Assembly: GCA_946407325.1 (NCBI GenBank)
Contig: CAMJNN010000048.1
Coordinates: 1-8,801, forward strand
DNA: 8,801 bases
Direction: 5' to 3'
Source: an uncultured Prevotellaceae bacterium
GTDB taxonomy: Bacteria > Bacteroidota > Bacteroidia > Bacteroidales > Bacteroidaceae
Part shown: in pieces, positions 1-6,930 of the stretch
How positions within the stretch are numbered: the stretch's first letter is position 1
Layout: each line of letters starts with the position of its first letter
Notes under the pieces: model-generated
What the model saw: only the letters and a program-made list of their open reading frames with translations
The model's database searches: none
What the model was told of the DNA's origin: nothing
Made by a program: the position numbers and the translations under genes

Positions 1-1
1 T

Positions 2-160
2 TTATTTCTTGAAGAAATCCTGCACCTTCTCGTTCTGTACCATCTGCTCATCAAAGATATAGGCACCAGTCTTAGGCGACTTTACCATCTTGATAACCTT
101 AGCATATGCGCGACCCTCTTTTGAGCCTGTCTGCAATGTAGCGACTGTTTTCTTTGCCAT
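2..160 (-). CDS. DUF4295 family protein, probable ribosomal protein bL38
   Basis: This complete 52-codon gene starts MAKKTVATLQTGSKEGRAY and ends VQDFFKK before TAA at 2-4. It is rich in lysine and has no cysteine, signal peptide or membrane segment, as expected for a small RNA-binding ribosomal protein. It lies 15 bp after rpmG in the same orientation, the usual place of DUF4295 genes in Bacteroidota. From memory of published work, the Flavobacterium johnsoniae 70S cryo-EM structure revealed a new large-subunit protein named bL38. I believe DUF4295 is that protein, but I could not check the match here. The ATG is chosen because the MAKK start is typical and no earlier in-frame start fits the 15-bp gap. 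It should be translated from the rpmB-rpmG transcript. The family call is firm; the bL38 identity is less certain. Confidence 0.88.
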   Translation of the reverse strand: MAKKTVATLQTGSKEGRAYAKVIKMVKSPKTGAYIFDEQMVQNEKVQDFFKK

Positions 161-175
161 AGTAGTAAACTATTA

Positions 176-364
176 TTATTTAATTTCCTTATGAACTGTC
201 ATTCTCTTGAGGATAGGATTGTACTTCTTCAGTTCCAGTCTCTCAGGAGTGTTTTTCTTATTCTTAGTAGTGATGTAGCGAGAAGTACCGGGCAGACCGC
301 TGTCCTTCATCTCAGTGCATTCAAGGATCACCTGCACTCTATCGCCTTTAGATTTCTTTGCCAT
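176..364 (-). CDS. rpmG: 50S ribosomal protein bL33, zinc-free type
   Basis: The 62-residue product is bL33, a small protein of the large ribosomal subunit near the E site. The core reads [20 protein letters not shown] (residues 29-48) followed by YNP, matching the conserved TTKNKR..PEKLELKKF.P block of bacterial bL33, and the tail is VHKEIK. Only one cysteine is present (in ILECTE), so the paired CxxC zinc ligands of the zinc-binding paralogue are absent and this is the C-minus form. It sits 22 bp after rpmB and 15 bp before the DUF4295 gene, so the three are probably one transcript. Its start is preceded by an unusual Shine-Dalgarno-like AAAGGAG. A second, zinc-binding bL33 elsewhere in the genome cannot be excluded. 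Confidence 0.97.
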   Translation of the reverse strand: MAKKSKGDRVQVILECTEMKDSGLPGTSRYITTKNKKNTPERLELKKYNPILKRMTVHKEIK

Positions 365-374
365 AACTTCTTTT

Positions 375-381
375 CTCCTTT
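375..381 (-). promoter_or_regulatory. Shine-Dalgarno-like AAAGGAG before rpmG
   Basis: On the minus strand AAAGGAG lies 10 nt before the rpmG ATG, inside the 22-bp rpmB-rpmG spacer. It matches the anti-Shine-Dalgarno of 16S rRNA, but the spacing is slightly long. Bacteroidota genes usually lack such sites, and the other starts in this window have A/T-rich leaders without one. It may be functional or a chance match in a purine-rich spacer. Confidence 0.35.
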
Positions 382-386
382 AAATG

Positions 387-647
387 TTAACCAATCACTT
401 TAATTTCCTTCCAATCGCAATAGCCCTTCTCTACAGCCTGCTTCAAAGCAGCATCCAGGCCCATCTTGTTGATTGTTCTCAAACCGTTAGCACACAGCTT
501 CAGGCTAATCCAGCAGTCCTGCTCTACATAGTAGAACTTCTTAGTAAACAAGTTCACATCAAATGTTCTCTTAGTTCTTCTCTTTGAGTGTGAAACATTG
601 TTGCCAATCATGGCTTTCTTTCCCGTAATTTGACAAATCTTTGACAT
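387..647 (-). CDS. rpmB: 50S ribosomal protein bL28
   Basis: The 86-residue product is bL28, a large-subunit protein needed for assembly. The N-terminus [20 protein letters not shown] closely follows the family signature MSxVCQVTGKxPxxGNNxSH. The middle [18 protein letters not shown] and the later [15 protein letters not shown] match the rRNA-binding region. The single N-terminal cysteine, rather than CxxC pairs, marks the zinc-free form. Length fits the family. It is the first gene of a minus-strand trio with rpmG (22 bp downstream) and the DUF4295 gene, and it has a recognisable promoter about 55-85 bp upstream of its ATG. The leader before the ATG (AAGATAAGATAAA) has no Shine-Dalgarno, as is normal for Bacteroidota. 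Confidence 0.98.
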   Translation of the reverse strand: MSKICQITGKKAMIGNNVSHSKRRTKRTFDVNLFTKKFYYVEQDCWISLKLCANGLRTINKMGLDAALKQAVEKGYCDWKEIKVIG

Positions 648-700
648 TTTATCTTATCTTTTTAATTAGCAAATTTTTGATGGTTTCACCAAACAGGCTG

Positions 701-731
701 CAAAGTAACTACTTTTTTTCTTATCCACCAA
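701..731 (-). promoter_or_regulatory. Bacteroidota-type promoter of rpmB-rpmG-DUF4295
   Basis: On the minus strand a TTG (729-731) is followed after 20 bp by TTACTTTG (701-708). The Bacteroidota primary sigma factor recognises TTTG at -33 and TAnnTTTG at -7 with 19-21 bp between; here the -7 box matches five of its six fixed bases. Transcription would start near 694-696, giving a leader of roughly 48 nt before rpmB. It lies in the 114-bp gap between pncC and rpmB and would uncouple ribosomal protein expression from tsaD-pncC. I see no clear intrinsic terminator in that gap, so read-through from pncC remains possible. Confidence 0.6.
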
Positions 732-761
732 GTTTTTAAGCAAATAATTCTCTTTTTTCTT

Positions 762-1241
762 TCATTTTTTATTTTTCAAGAGTTCAAAAAGCAATCTAAG
801 GGCTTGTTGGATGGCTTTTTCAATGTTTTTGCGTCTTCCTTGGTCGCCTTCCTGACGCAACGTAACGATGTTGTCACCCCATGCTGCTGCTATCCATATC
901 GTACCTACGGGCTTTCCTGGTTCAGCACCACCAGGACCTGCTATACCCGTTGTTGCCATAGCACAATCGGTTTTAAGCGATTTCATCGCCCCTTTCACCA
1001 TCTCTATTACAGTCTGCTCACTCACGACACCATATTTATTAATGGTAGATGGATGAACGCCCAACAATTGTTCCTTCACATCATTCTGATAGGATACGAT
1101 GCCGCCTCTCACATAGGCTGAACTGCCTGCTACAGAGGTAAGTCGGGCAGCTATTCCCCCACCCGTGCAACTTTCTGCCGTTGATACGGTGAGTCCTTTG
1201 CTAATCAGCAGTTTTCCCAGTCTTTTCTGTATGCTTTCCAT
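762..1241 (-). CDS. pncC: CinA C-terminal domain protein, nicotinamide-nucleotide amidase (PncC)
   Basis: The 159-residue protein is a stand-alone CinA C-terminal domain. Such proteins hydrolyse nicotinamide mononucleotide to nicotinic acid mononucleotide and ammonia in the cytoplasm, recycling NMN in the pyridine nucleotide cycle. Family motifs appear in order: TAESCTGG (21-28, containing the motif serine and threonine), [13 protein letters not shown] (50-62), YGVVSEQTV (70-78), TTGIAGPGG (97-105) and KPVGTIWIA (110-118), then the C-terminal helix with [13 protein letters not shown]. There is no N-terminal MoCF-like domain of the two-domain CinA; length is like Escherichia coli PncC. It begins 8 bp after the tsaD stop, implying co-transcription. 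The start is fixed by this spacing and the typical [12 protein letters not shown] opening. Enzymatic activity is inferred from the family. Confidence 0.93.
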   Translation of the reverse strand: MESIQKRLGKLLISKGLTVSTAESCTGGGIAARLTSVAGSSAYVRGGIVSYQNDVKEQLLGVHPSTINKYGVVSEQTVIEMVKGAMKSLKTDCAMATTGIAGPGGAEPGKPVGTIWIAAAWGDNIVTLRQEGDQGRRKNIEKAIQQALRLLFELLKNKK

Positions 1242-1249
1242 CGTCTTAT

Positions 1250-2269
1250 TTATAAGCTAACCCGAGAATATGCAGGGGCATCAATCGGACAGAAATCTTT
1301 GTCTTGATACTTGTAATAACCAGTAATGGCAATCATGGCCGCATTGTCGGTGGTGTAGCTGAATTTTGGGATAAAAATCTTCCAACCGAAACGTTGGGCA
1401 TGATCTCGGAAAGCATTACGCAAACCGTTATTGGCTGACACGCCTCCTGCTAAAGCCACTTCCTTGATCTTGTATTGTTTAGCTGCCTTGCGGAGCTTAT
1501 CCATCAAGATATCAACAATAGTGGCTTCTAATGATGCAGCCAAATCGGTCTTATGATGCTCAATAAAGTCAGGATCATCTTTTAACCATTCTTTCAAGGA
1601 ATACAGGAATGAAGTCTTTAACCCACTAAAACTATAATCCAACCCCGGAATGTGTGGCTTACTGAAAGTGAAAGCCTTAGGATTACCCTGACGAGCCAGT
1701 TTGTCGATGATAGGACCACCAGGATAACCCAAGCCCATCACCTTCGAACATTTGTCGATGGCCTCACCTGCTGCATCATCGATGGTCTGCCCCAGGATCT
1801 CCATATCATTATAGGCTTTCACCAAAACAATCTGTGAGTTTCCGCCAGAAACCAACAAGCATAAGAATGGAAACTTTGGTGGGTCATACTCCTCTCCTTC
1901 TACTTTAATGAAATTAGCTAACACATGACCAGTCAGATGATTGACATCTATCAAAGGAATGCGCAATGAGCAAGCCAACCCCTTTGCAAAAGACACACCT
2001 ACCAGCAACGAACCCATCAAACCCGGACCTCTGGTAAAGGCAATGGCACTCAGTTCTTCCTTGCTTACCCCTGCCCTTTTTAGCGCCTCGTGCACCACTG
2101 GTACGATGTTTTGTTGGTGTGCCCTTGAAGCCAATTCTGGCACTACCCCTCCGTATGACTCGTGTACTGCCTGACTGGTCACTACGTTAGAGAGCAGATA
2201 GCCGTCTTTTATAATAGCTGCAGAAGTGTCGTCACACGATGATTCTATGCCTAAAATTATTGTACTCAT
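1250..2269 (-). CDS. tsaD: tRNA N6-adenosine threonylcarbamoyltransferase TsaD
   Basis: TsaD transfers the threonylcarbamoyl group from TC-AMP to A37 of ANN-decoding tRNAs (t6A synthesis), acting in the cytoplasm with TsaB and TsaE. The 339-residue protein has the normal length and the ASKHA fold motifs: [13 protein letters not shown] (7-19), [12 protein letters not shown] (40-51), [15 protein letters not shown] (77-91), the metal-binding H111-x3-H115 in [18 protein letters not shown] near residue 140, [10 protein letters not shown], and TTDNAAMIA with the third metal ligand D308. No key residue is missing. It is first in a minus-strand unit with pncC 8 bp downstream and diverges from tamB across 69 bp. 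A -7 box, TAATTTTG, lies about 23 bp before the ATG. tsaB and tsaE are not in this window. Confidence 0.98.
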   Translation of the reverse strand: MSTIILGIESSCDDTSAAIIKDGYLLSNVVTSQAVHESYGGVVPELASRAHQQNIVPVVHEALKRAGVSKEELSAIAFTRGPGLMGSLLVGVSFAKGLACSLRIPLIDVNHLTGHVLANFIKVEGEEYDPPKFPFLCLLVSGGNSQIVLVKAYNDMEILGQTIDDAAGEAIDKCSKVMGLGYPGGPIIDKLARQGNPKAFTFSKPHIPGLDYSFSGLKTSFLYSLKEWLKDDPDFIEHHKTDLAASLEATIVDILMDKLRKAAKQYKIKEVALAGGVSANNGLRNAFRDHAQRFGWKIFIPKFSYTTDNAAMIAITGYYKYQDKDFCPIDAPAYSRVSL

Positions 2270-2292
2270 AGCTATTTTTCCGTTTTGCGGTA

Positions 2293-2300
2293 CAAAATTA
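2293..2300 (-). promoter_or_regulatory. -7 box of probable tsaD promoter
   Basis: On the minus strand TAATTTTG is a perfect match to the Bacteroidota -7 consensus TAnnTTTG, ending 23 bp before the tsaD ATG, so the leader would be about 17 nt. I find no TTTG 19-21 bp upstream, so the -33 element is absent or degenerate. The evidence is therefore the -7 match and its position in a divergent intergenic region. Confidence 0.45.
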
Positions 2301-2315
2301 GTGATAAAGTATCAA

Positions 2316-2332
2316 TCATTTCATTAAAATGA
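2316..2332. repeat. Short inverted repeat in the tsaD-tamB intergenic region
   Basis: TCATTT and AAATGA form 6-bp arms around a 5-bp CATTA centre, between the two divergent -7 boxes. It could be a small operator for both genes, but arms this short in A/T-rich DNA arise easily by chance. No terminator-like U-run follows. Confidence 0.2.
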
Positions 2333-2333
2333 G

Positions 2334-2341
2334 TAATTTTG
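2334..2341 (+). promoter_or_regulatory. -7-like box overlapping the tamB start
   Basis: TAATTTTG matches TAnnTTTG perfectly on the plus strand and is identical to the tsaD -7 box on the other strand. Its last three bases are the TTG used here as the tamB start. If it is a real promoter, transcription would begin near 2347 and the TTG would not be in the mRNA, so translation would need a later non-ATG codon such as the CTG at 2366. No TTTG is found at the -33 position, so this may be a coincidence of A/T-rich DNA. Confidence 0.3.
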
Positions 2342-5300
2342 TTCAATAAATTAATAAAAAGCAACCTGAAGATACTGAAAAGAGCCATACAAACCCTTGT
2401 CGTTATCTTGCTGGCAAGCTATATCGGCATCATCCTCGCGTTGAATGTACCTGTTATTCAGCGTGCAGCATCTTCTTTTGCCAGTAAAGAACTCTCCAAG
2501 GTCTTAGGAGCCGATGTTTCCATAGGCAATATCAATTTAGGCTTTCTGAATCGTATCATTCTGGAAGATGTGCGCTTGAGCGATGAGCAAGGTACTGAAT
2601 TGTTGTCTGTTGCACGTGTTTCTGTCGCCTATGCCCTCACCCCCTTGTTGGATGGGAAGATTGACATTAGCAGTGCCCAACTCTTTGGCTTCAATGCCCA
2701 ACTGAGCAAGGAAACACCTGATGCCAAACCCAATTTCCAGTTTATTATTGATGCCTTGTCGTCGGATAGCGAGGAACCTTCACGCATTGACCTGCGCATT
2801 AACTCACTCTTGATCAGAAGAGGAAACATCACCTATGATGTACTATCAGAAGCAGAACAAGACGGCATTTTTAATCCTAACCACCTGCAGTTGAACAATA
2901 TGCGTGCTAACGTGTCGCTCAAGGCTTTGCGCAACGACACATTGAATGCATCCATCAAGCAATTGAGTCTGGAGGAAGTCAAATCGGGATTTACCCTCAA
3001 AAGACTGGACTTTAGAATCATCAGCAACAACCAGCATACGGTGATCGACAACTTCGACATCCAATTGCCGAACACCACTTTGTTGATAGATACCATCAAT
3101 GTGCGTTACGACAGCATAAGTGCATTGGATAATTTTGCTGACAATGCCCGATTCTCCGTACACGTAAAGCCCTCAGACATCACCTTGCAGGATATTGCTG
3201 CTTTTGTTCCTAACCTCAAGACATTCAGAGATAAAATCCTTGTTGAGCTCTTGGCAGAGGGAACCATCAACGACCTGCATCTGCCCATCATAAAGGTAAA
3301 CGGCAATCATCTTCGCATAGATGGAGATGCTGATATTCAAGGTATTGGTCACCCCGAGCAAGCCATCATCAGAGGACAGTTGAGTGAGGTGTATGCCGAC
3401 CCTGAAGGATTGGCTTTCCTGATGCGTAATTTATCCAACAATTTCGACGAATTGCCCGATGTTATCATGAATCTGGGAAGCATTCACTTCAATGGCAATA
3501 TATCAGGACCACTCAGTCACATGGTGACACACGGAAAGCTGAAAACCGACTTAGGGTCATTCCAAGGAAACATGCAGCTAAGATCGGACAATGCATCAGG
3601 CGTTTTTGGTTATAAGGGCGACTTGCAAACCGATGGTTTCGCTTTAGGCAGTTTGTTGGACAGTAAGGATTTTGGTGATATATCATTCAGTGTCGATTTG
3701 AATGGTTCTTACCCACGTGAAGGACATCCGAAAGTGCTTGTCAAGGGCGTTATCGACTCTTTGATGTACAGCGGCTATACCTATCATAACATCACCCTTG
3801 ACGGAGAACAGCAGAATGATGGATACAACGGAACCATCGTACTGGATGATATGAATGCCTACATAAAAATGGTGGGCACCATGAACATGCTCTCTTCTGT
3901 TCCTGTATTTAACTTTAATGCTGACATCGAGCATTTCCGCCCCACTCCGCTGCATTTGGCTGAAGGTTATAAGGATAATGAATTGTCGTTGAATATCAAG
4001 GCCGACTTCGTGGGTCGTTCGATAGATGATATGATTGGCGAACTGAACATCAACAACATGCGATTTGTGACGCCTTCCAGAGCTTATCATCTCGACAATT
4101 TCAAAGTGGCGGCAGTAAAACAGGATAATGGTAGCAAGAAGCTGACCTTCACCTCCAACTTCCTACAGGCCAATATTGAGGGCGACTATTCCTATCGTAC
4201 GCTTCCCAATAGTGTGATGGCTGTTATTGATCGCTACGTACCTTCTCTGTTCAACTACAAGAGCATCAAGGAGTCGGAAAACAACTTTACGTTCGACATG
4301 CGTTTGGACAATACTGAGTTTATTTCTGCCTTGTTACACATACCCTTAACTGTCTATACCCCTTCCACACTCAAAGGATTCTTCAACGACAAAGAACGAA
4401 AGATGCGCATCGAGGGTTTCTTCCCCAGGTTCATGTATGATGATAAGTTCTTGGAATCTGGTGTATTGCTGGCAGAAACACCCACCGACCAGTTCCACGT
4501 TACGGCAAGGGTAAGCGACCGTGACCTGGAAGATGACATGAATTACGCAGCTGACATCTCTGCCCGCAACGACAGCGTGATTGCCTTGATGAATTGGGGC
4601 AATAAGGGTGAACATACCTATAGCGGTCGTCTTTCCACTTTGGTTAGTTTCCTCAAGCCTGAAGCACGTGACGAGGCTTTGGCGGCAGAATTGATGCCGT
4701 TGAAAGCTAAGATTGACATCAACCCATCGAACGTGATCATCAACGATACATTGTGGAACATTCATCGCTCACATGTTACCATTGAAGGCAAGCGTTTCCA
4801 TGTGGATGATTTCTTGGTAACCCAAGCCGAAAACAGATTCCTGAAGATCAATGGCGACATCTCTGAATCTCCTGAAGACACTGTATTTATCGACATGAAC
4901 GACATGCAGCTCACCTACATTTTTGAGATCCTGGACCAAGGCGTGTCGTTCGACGGTGATGCCACAGGAGAGTCGTATGCCGTAGGTGTGCTGAAAGCGC
5001 CATTCCTCTATTCTAATCTTCATGTCAAGGATTTCGGTACGGAGGGCTATCGTATTGGCGACTTGGATTTTCACGGAGAGTGGCACCACGAGAAAGAAGG
5101 TTTATGGATCATTGGCGACATCCAGGAAGACACCATTGCCCACAGTCATGTAACAGGTTATGTTTACCCTATCAAGCCCACCTCGTCGCTCGACCTGATG
5201 GTGAATGCCCAAGGTACCAACCTAAGATTCCTCCAACATTTCCTGGATGGTGTGACGCCCGACTTCAACGGACGTGTTTGGGGTGATGTACATTTCTTTG

Positions 5301-6913
5301 GCAAATTCAAAGCATTGAATGTGGAAGCCGAGAAGAAAGTAGCAGCAATGGCCAGTCTTAAGGTCGGTATGCTGAACACCGATTTTGTCCTCCGCGACAG
5401 CATTACGGTGAAGCAAGACGGTCTTACTTTCAGTAACAGTCACTTGACCGACCACAGTGGTGATCATGATGGCCGTCTGAATGGCTTTATCCATTGGAAG
5501 AACTTCTCTGATGTGCGTTTCGACCTGAGGTTTGACATGAACAACATGTTGGTGCTCAACACCCAGCAATCGGTGGAATATCCTTTCTACGGAACAGTAT
5601 ATGGTACTGGCAACGCCCATATCTATGGCGACGACAATAACGGTATGCGAATTGATGCGGCCATCACCACTAACCGCAATACAACGTTCAACTATATCAA
5701 GGATGGTATTACTACTGCTTCAGGCAGTCAGTTTGTTACTTATAACGACAAGACGCCTCGCCGTTCTATCCTCGATTCCATTCCCAAGTCAGACTTTGAA
5801 AAAGTGATGCAAAGAGAGCAGATAGAAGAAGACTCGCACACGATGGATACCTATTTGAATATCTTGGCCGATGTGACTCCCGATGCTACCTTCCGCATCA
5901 TCATGGATCCCATTGTGGGAGATAATATCAGCTTCACGGGCTCTGGTAGTCTGCGTGCCAATTACTACAACAAGGGCGACTTCAACATGTTTGGCACCTA
6001 TACGATGGACAAGGGTGTCTATAAGCTCAGTATGCAGGAGATTATTCGCAAAGACCTTCAGTTGCAGGAAGGCAGTACGCTTACCTTCAGTGGAGACCCA
6101 CTGGATGCCCAGCTCGACTGGCATGCGAAATATACCGTTAACTCTGCCTCTCTGAACGACCTGATACCTAATGCCAGTTCGTTTGTCAACCAGACTTCCG
6201 TGAAGGTGAACTGTCTGCTCAACATATCGGGCAGCATGACCAACCCTGAGTTGAGTCTGGGCTTAGAGCTTCCACAAGAAAGCGATGAGGTACAGTCATT
6301 GGTGCAGAATTATATTCCTACAGAAGAACAGATGAACATGCAGATTCTGTATCTGCTGAGTATCGGAAAATTCTATACCCCTGATTATGTCAATGTTTCC
6401 CAAAACTCCAATGTGATGAGTAGTGTGGTGTCTTCTACCCTCTCAGGACAATTGAACAACGCCCTGTCAAACGTCATCAACAGCAATAATTGGAATTTTG
6501 GCACCAACCTCAGTACAGGACAGAATGGATGGAATGACTGGGAAGTAGAAGGTATCCTTTCAGGTCAATTGTTGAACAACCGTTTGCTGCTTAACGGTAA
6601 TTTCGGTTATCGCGAGAACCGCATGTCGAACACCAACTTCGTGGGCGATTTCGATGCTCAGCTGCTACTGAACCAATCTGGCAATATCCGTCTGAAAGCA
6701 TATAACCAAACCAACGACCGCTATTTCGTGCGCACCAACCCAACCACTCAGGGCTTGGGCATCATCTTCAAGAAAGATTTCGACAACTGGCGCGAACTGT
6801 TCTTTGGACGAGGCAAGGGAAACAAGAAACAAACAGAGACGGAAACGTCTTCAGAAGAACAACCTGATACAGCTACAGGATTTGTGAAATTTAATGAGAA
6901 ACAAGATAAATAA
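2339..6913 (+). CDS. tamB: TamB, translocation and assembly module / inter-membrane transport protein
   Basis: The 1524-residue product is a Bacteroidota-length TamB (the E. coli protein has about 1260). TamB is anchored in the inner membrane and spans the periplasm as a long hydrophobic beta-groove, linked to outer-membrane protein assembly and phospholipid transport to the outer membrane. Residues 17-37 form the only transmembrane anchor, after a basic stretch (KSNLKILKR). An AsmA-like start follows (DVSIGNINLGFLNRIILEDVRL, ~55-76 region), then long beta-rich repeats. The C-terminal TamB/DUF490 domain is clear: FNMFGTYTMDKGVYKLSM, then the TLTFSGDPLDAQLDWHAKY stretch near 1250, then NISGSMTNPELSLGLELP. 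The tail is charged, ending in TGFVKFNEKQDK. Bacteroidota usually pair it with TamL, absent here. The start is uncertain: TTG at 2339 follows an in-frame stop at 2330-2332, and no in-frame ATG occurs before residue 188. Confidence 0.93.
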   Translation: MFNKLIKSNLKILKRAIQTLVVILLASYIGIILALNVPVIQRAASSFASKELSKVLGADVSIGNINLGFLNRIILEDVRLSDEQGTELLSVARVSVAYALTPLLDGKIDISSAQLFGFNAQLSKETPDAKPNFQFIIDALSSDSEEPSRIDLRINSLLIRRGNITYDVLSEAEQDGIFNPNHLQLNNMRANVSLKALRNDTLNASIKQLSLEEVKSGFTLKRLDFRIISNNQHTVIDNFDIQLPNTTLLIDTINVRYDSISALDNFADNARFSVHVKPSDITLQDIAAFVPNLKTFRDKILVELLAEGTINDLHLPIIKVNGNHLRIDGDADIQGIGHPEQAIIRGQLSEVYADPEGLAFLMRNLSNNFDELPDVIMNLGSIHFNGNISGPLSHMVTHGKLKTDLGSFQGNMQLRSDNASGVFGYKGDLQTDGFALGSLLDSKDFGDISFSVDLNGSYPREGHPKVLVKGVIDSLMYSGYTYHNITLDGEQQNDGYNGTIVLDDMNAYIKMVGTMNMLSSVPVFNFNADIEHFRPTPLHLAEGYKDNELSLNIKADFVGRSIDDMIGELNINNMRFVTPSRAYHLDNFKVAAVKQDNGSKKLTFTSNFLQANIEGDYSYRTLPNSVMAVIDRYVPSLFNYKSIKESENNFTFDMRLDNTEFISALLHIPLTVYTPSTLKGFFNDKERKMRIEGFFPRFMYDDKFLESGVLLAETPTDQFHVTARVSDRDLEDDMNYAADISARNDSVIALMNWGNKGEHTYSGRLSTLVSFLKPEARDEALAAELMPLKAKIDINPSNVIINDTLWNIHRSHVTIEGKRFHVDDFLVTQAENRFLKINGDISESPEDTVFIDMNDMQLTYIFEILDQGVSFDGDATGESYAVGVLKAPFLYSNLHVKDFGTEGYRIGDLDFHGEWHHEKEGLWIIGDIQEDTIAHSHVTGYVYPIKPTSSLDLMVNAQGTNLRFLQHFLDGVTPDFNGRVWGDVHFFGKFKALNVEAEKKVAAMASLKVGMLNTDFVLRDSITVKQDGLTFSNSHLTDHSGDHDGRLNGFIHWKNFSDVRFDLRFDMNNMLVLNTQQSVEYPFYGTVYGTGNAHIYGDDNNGMRIDAAITTNRNTTFNYIKDGITTASGSQFVTYNDKTPRRSILDSIPKSDFEKVMQREQIEEDSHTMDTYLNILADVTPDATFRIIMDPIVGDNISFTGSGSLRANYYNKGDFNMFGTYTMDKGVYKLSMQEIIRKDLQLQEGSTLTFSGDPLDAQLDWHAKYTVNSASLNDLIPNASSFVNQTSVKVNCLLNISGSMTNPELSLGLELPQESDEVQSLVQNYIPTEEQMNMQILYLLSIGKFYTPDYVNVSQNSNVMSSVVSSTLSGQLNNALSNVINSNNWNFGTNLSTGQNGWNDWEVEGILSGQLLNNRLLLNGNFGYRENRMSNTNFVGDFDAQLLLNQSGNIRLKAYNQTNDRYFVRTNPTTQGLGIIFKKDFDNWRELFFGRGKGNKKQTETETSSEEQPDTATGFVKFNEKQDK

Positions 6914-6930
6914 TTCAATGTTTTAAGTGT

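Noticed and set aside
709..761. A terminator after pncC in the gap before rpmB
   Set aside because: Only weak A/T pairings such as CTTA with TAAG over a long loop can be formed, and no GC-rich stem with a U-tract is present.
804..1121. A 105-codon plus-strand open frame across pncC
   Set aside because: pncC on the opposite strand has all family motifs in order. The plus-strand frame is rich in cysteine, histidine and tyrosine without any domain pattern and has no promoter or leader of its own.
2329..2349. A six-codon ORF (MSNFVQ) before tamB as a leader peptide
   Set aside because: It is too short to support as a gene, has no regulatory codon run or attenuator hairpin, and overlaps the proposed -7 box. 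It is kept only as part of the start-site finding.
6881..6930. A possible separate promoter for the DUF1080 gene using TTTG at 6881-6884
   Set aside because: At the correct distance downstream there is only TAAATAAT near 6906, which lacks the TTTG part of the -7 box.
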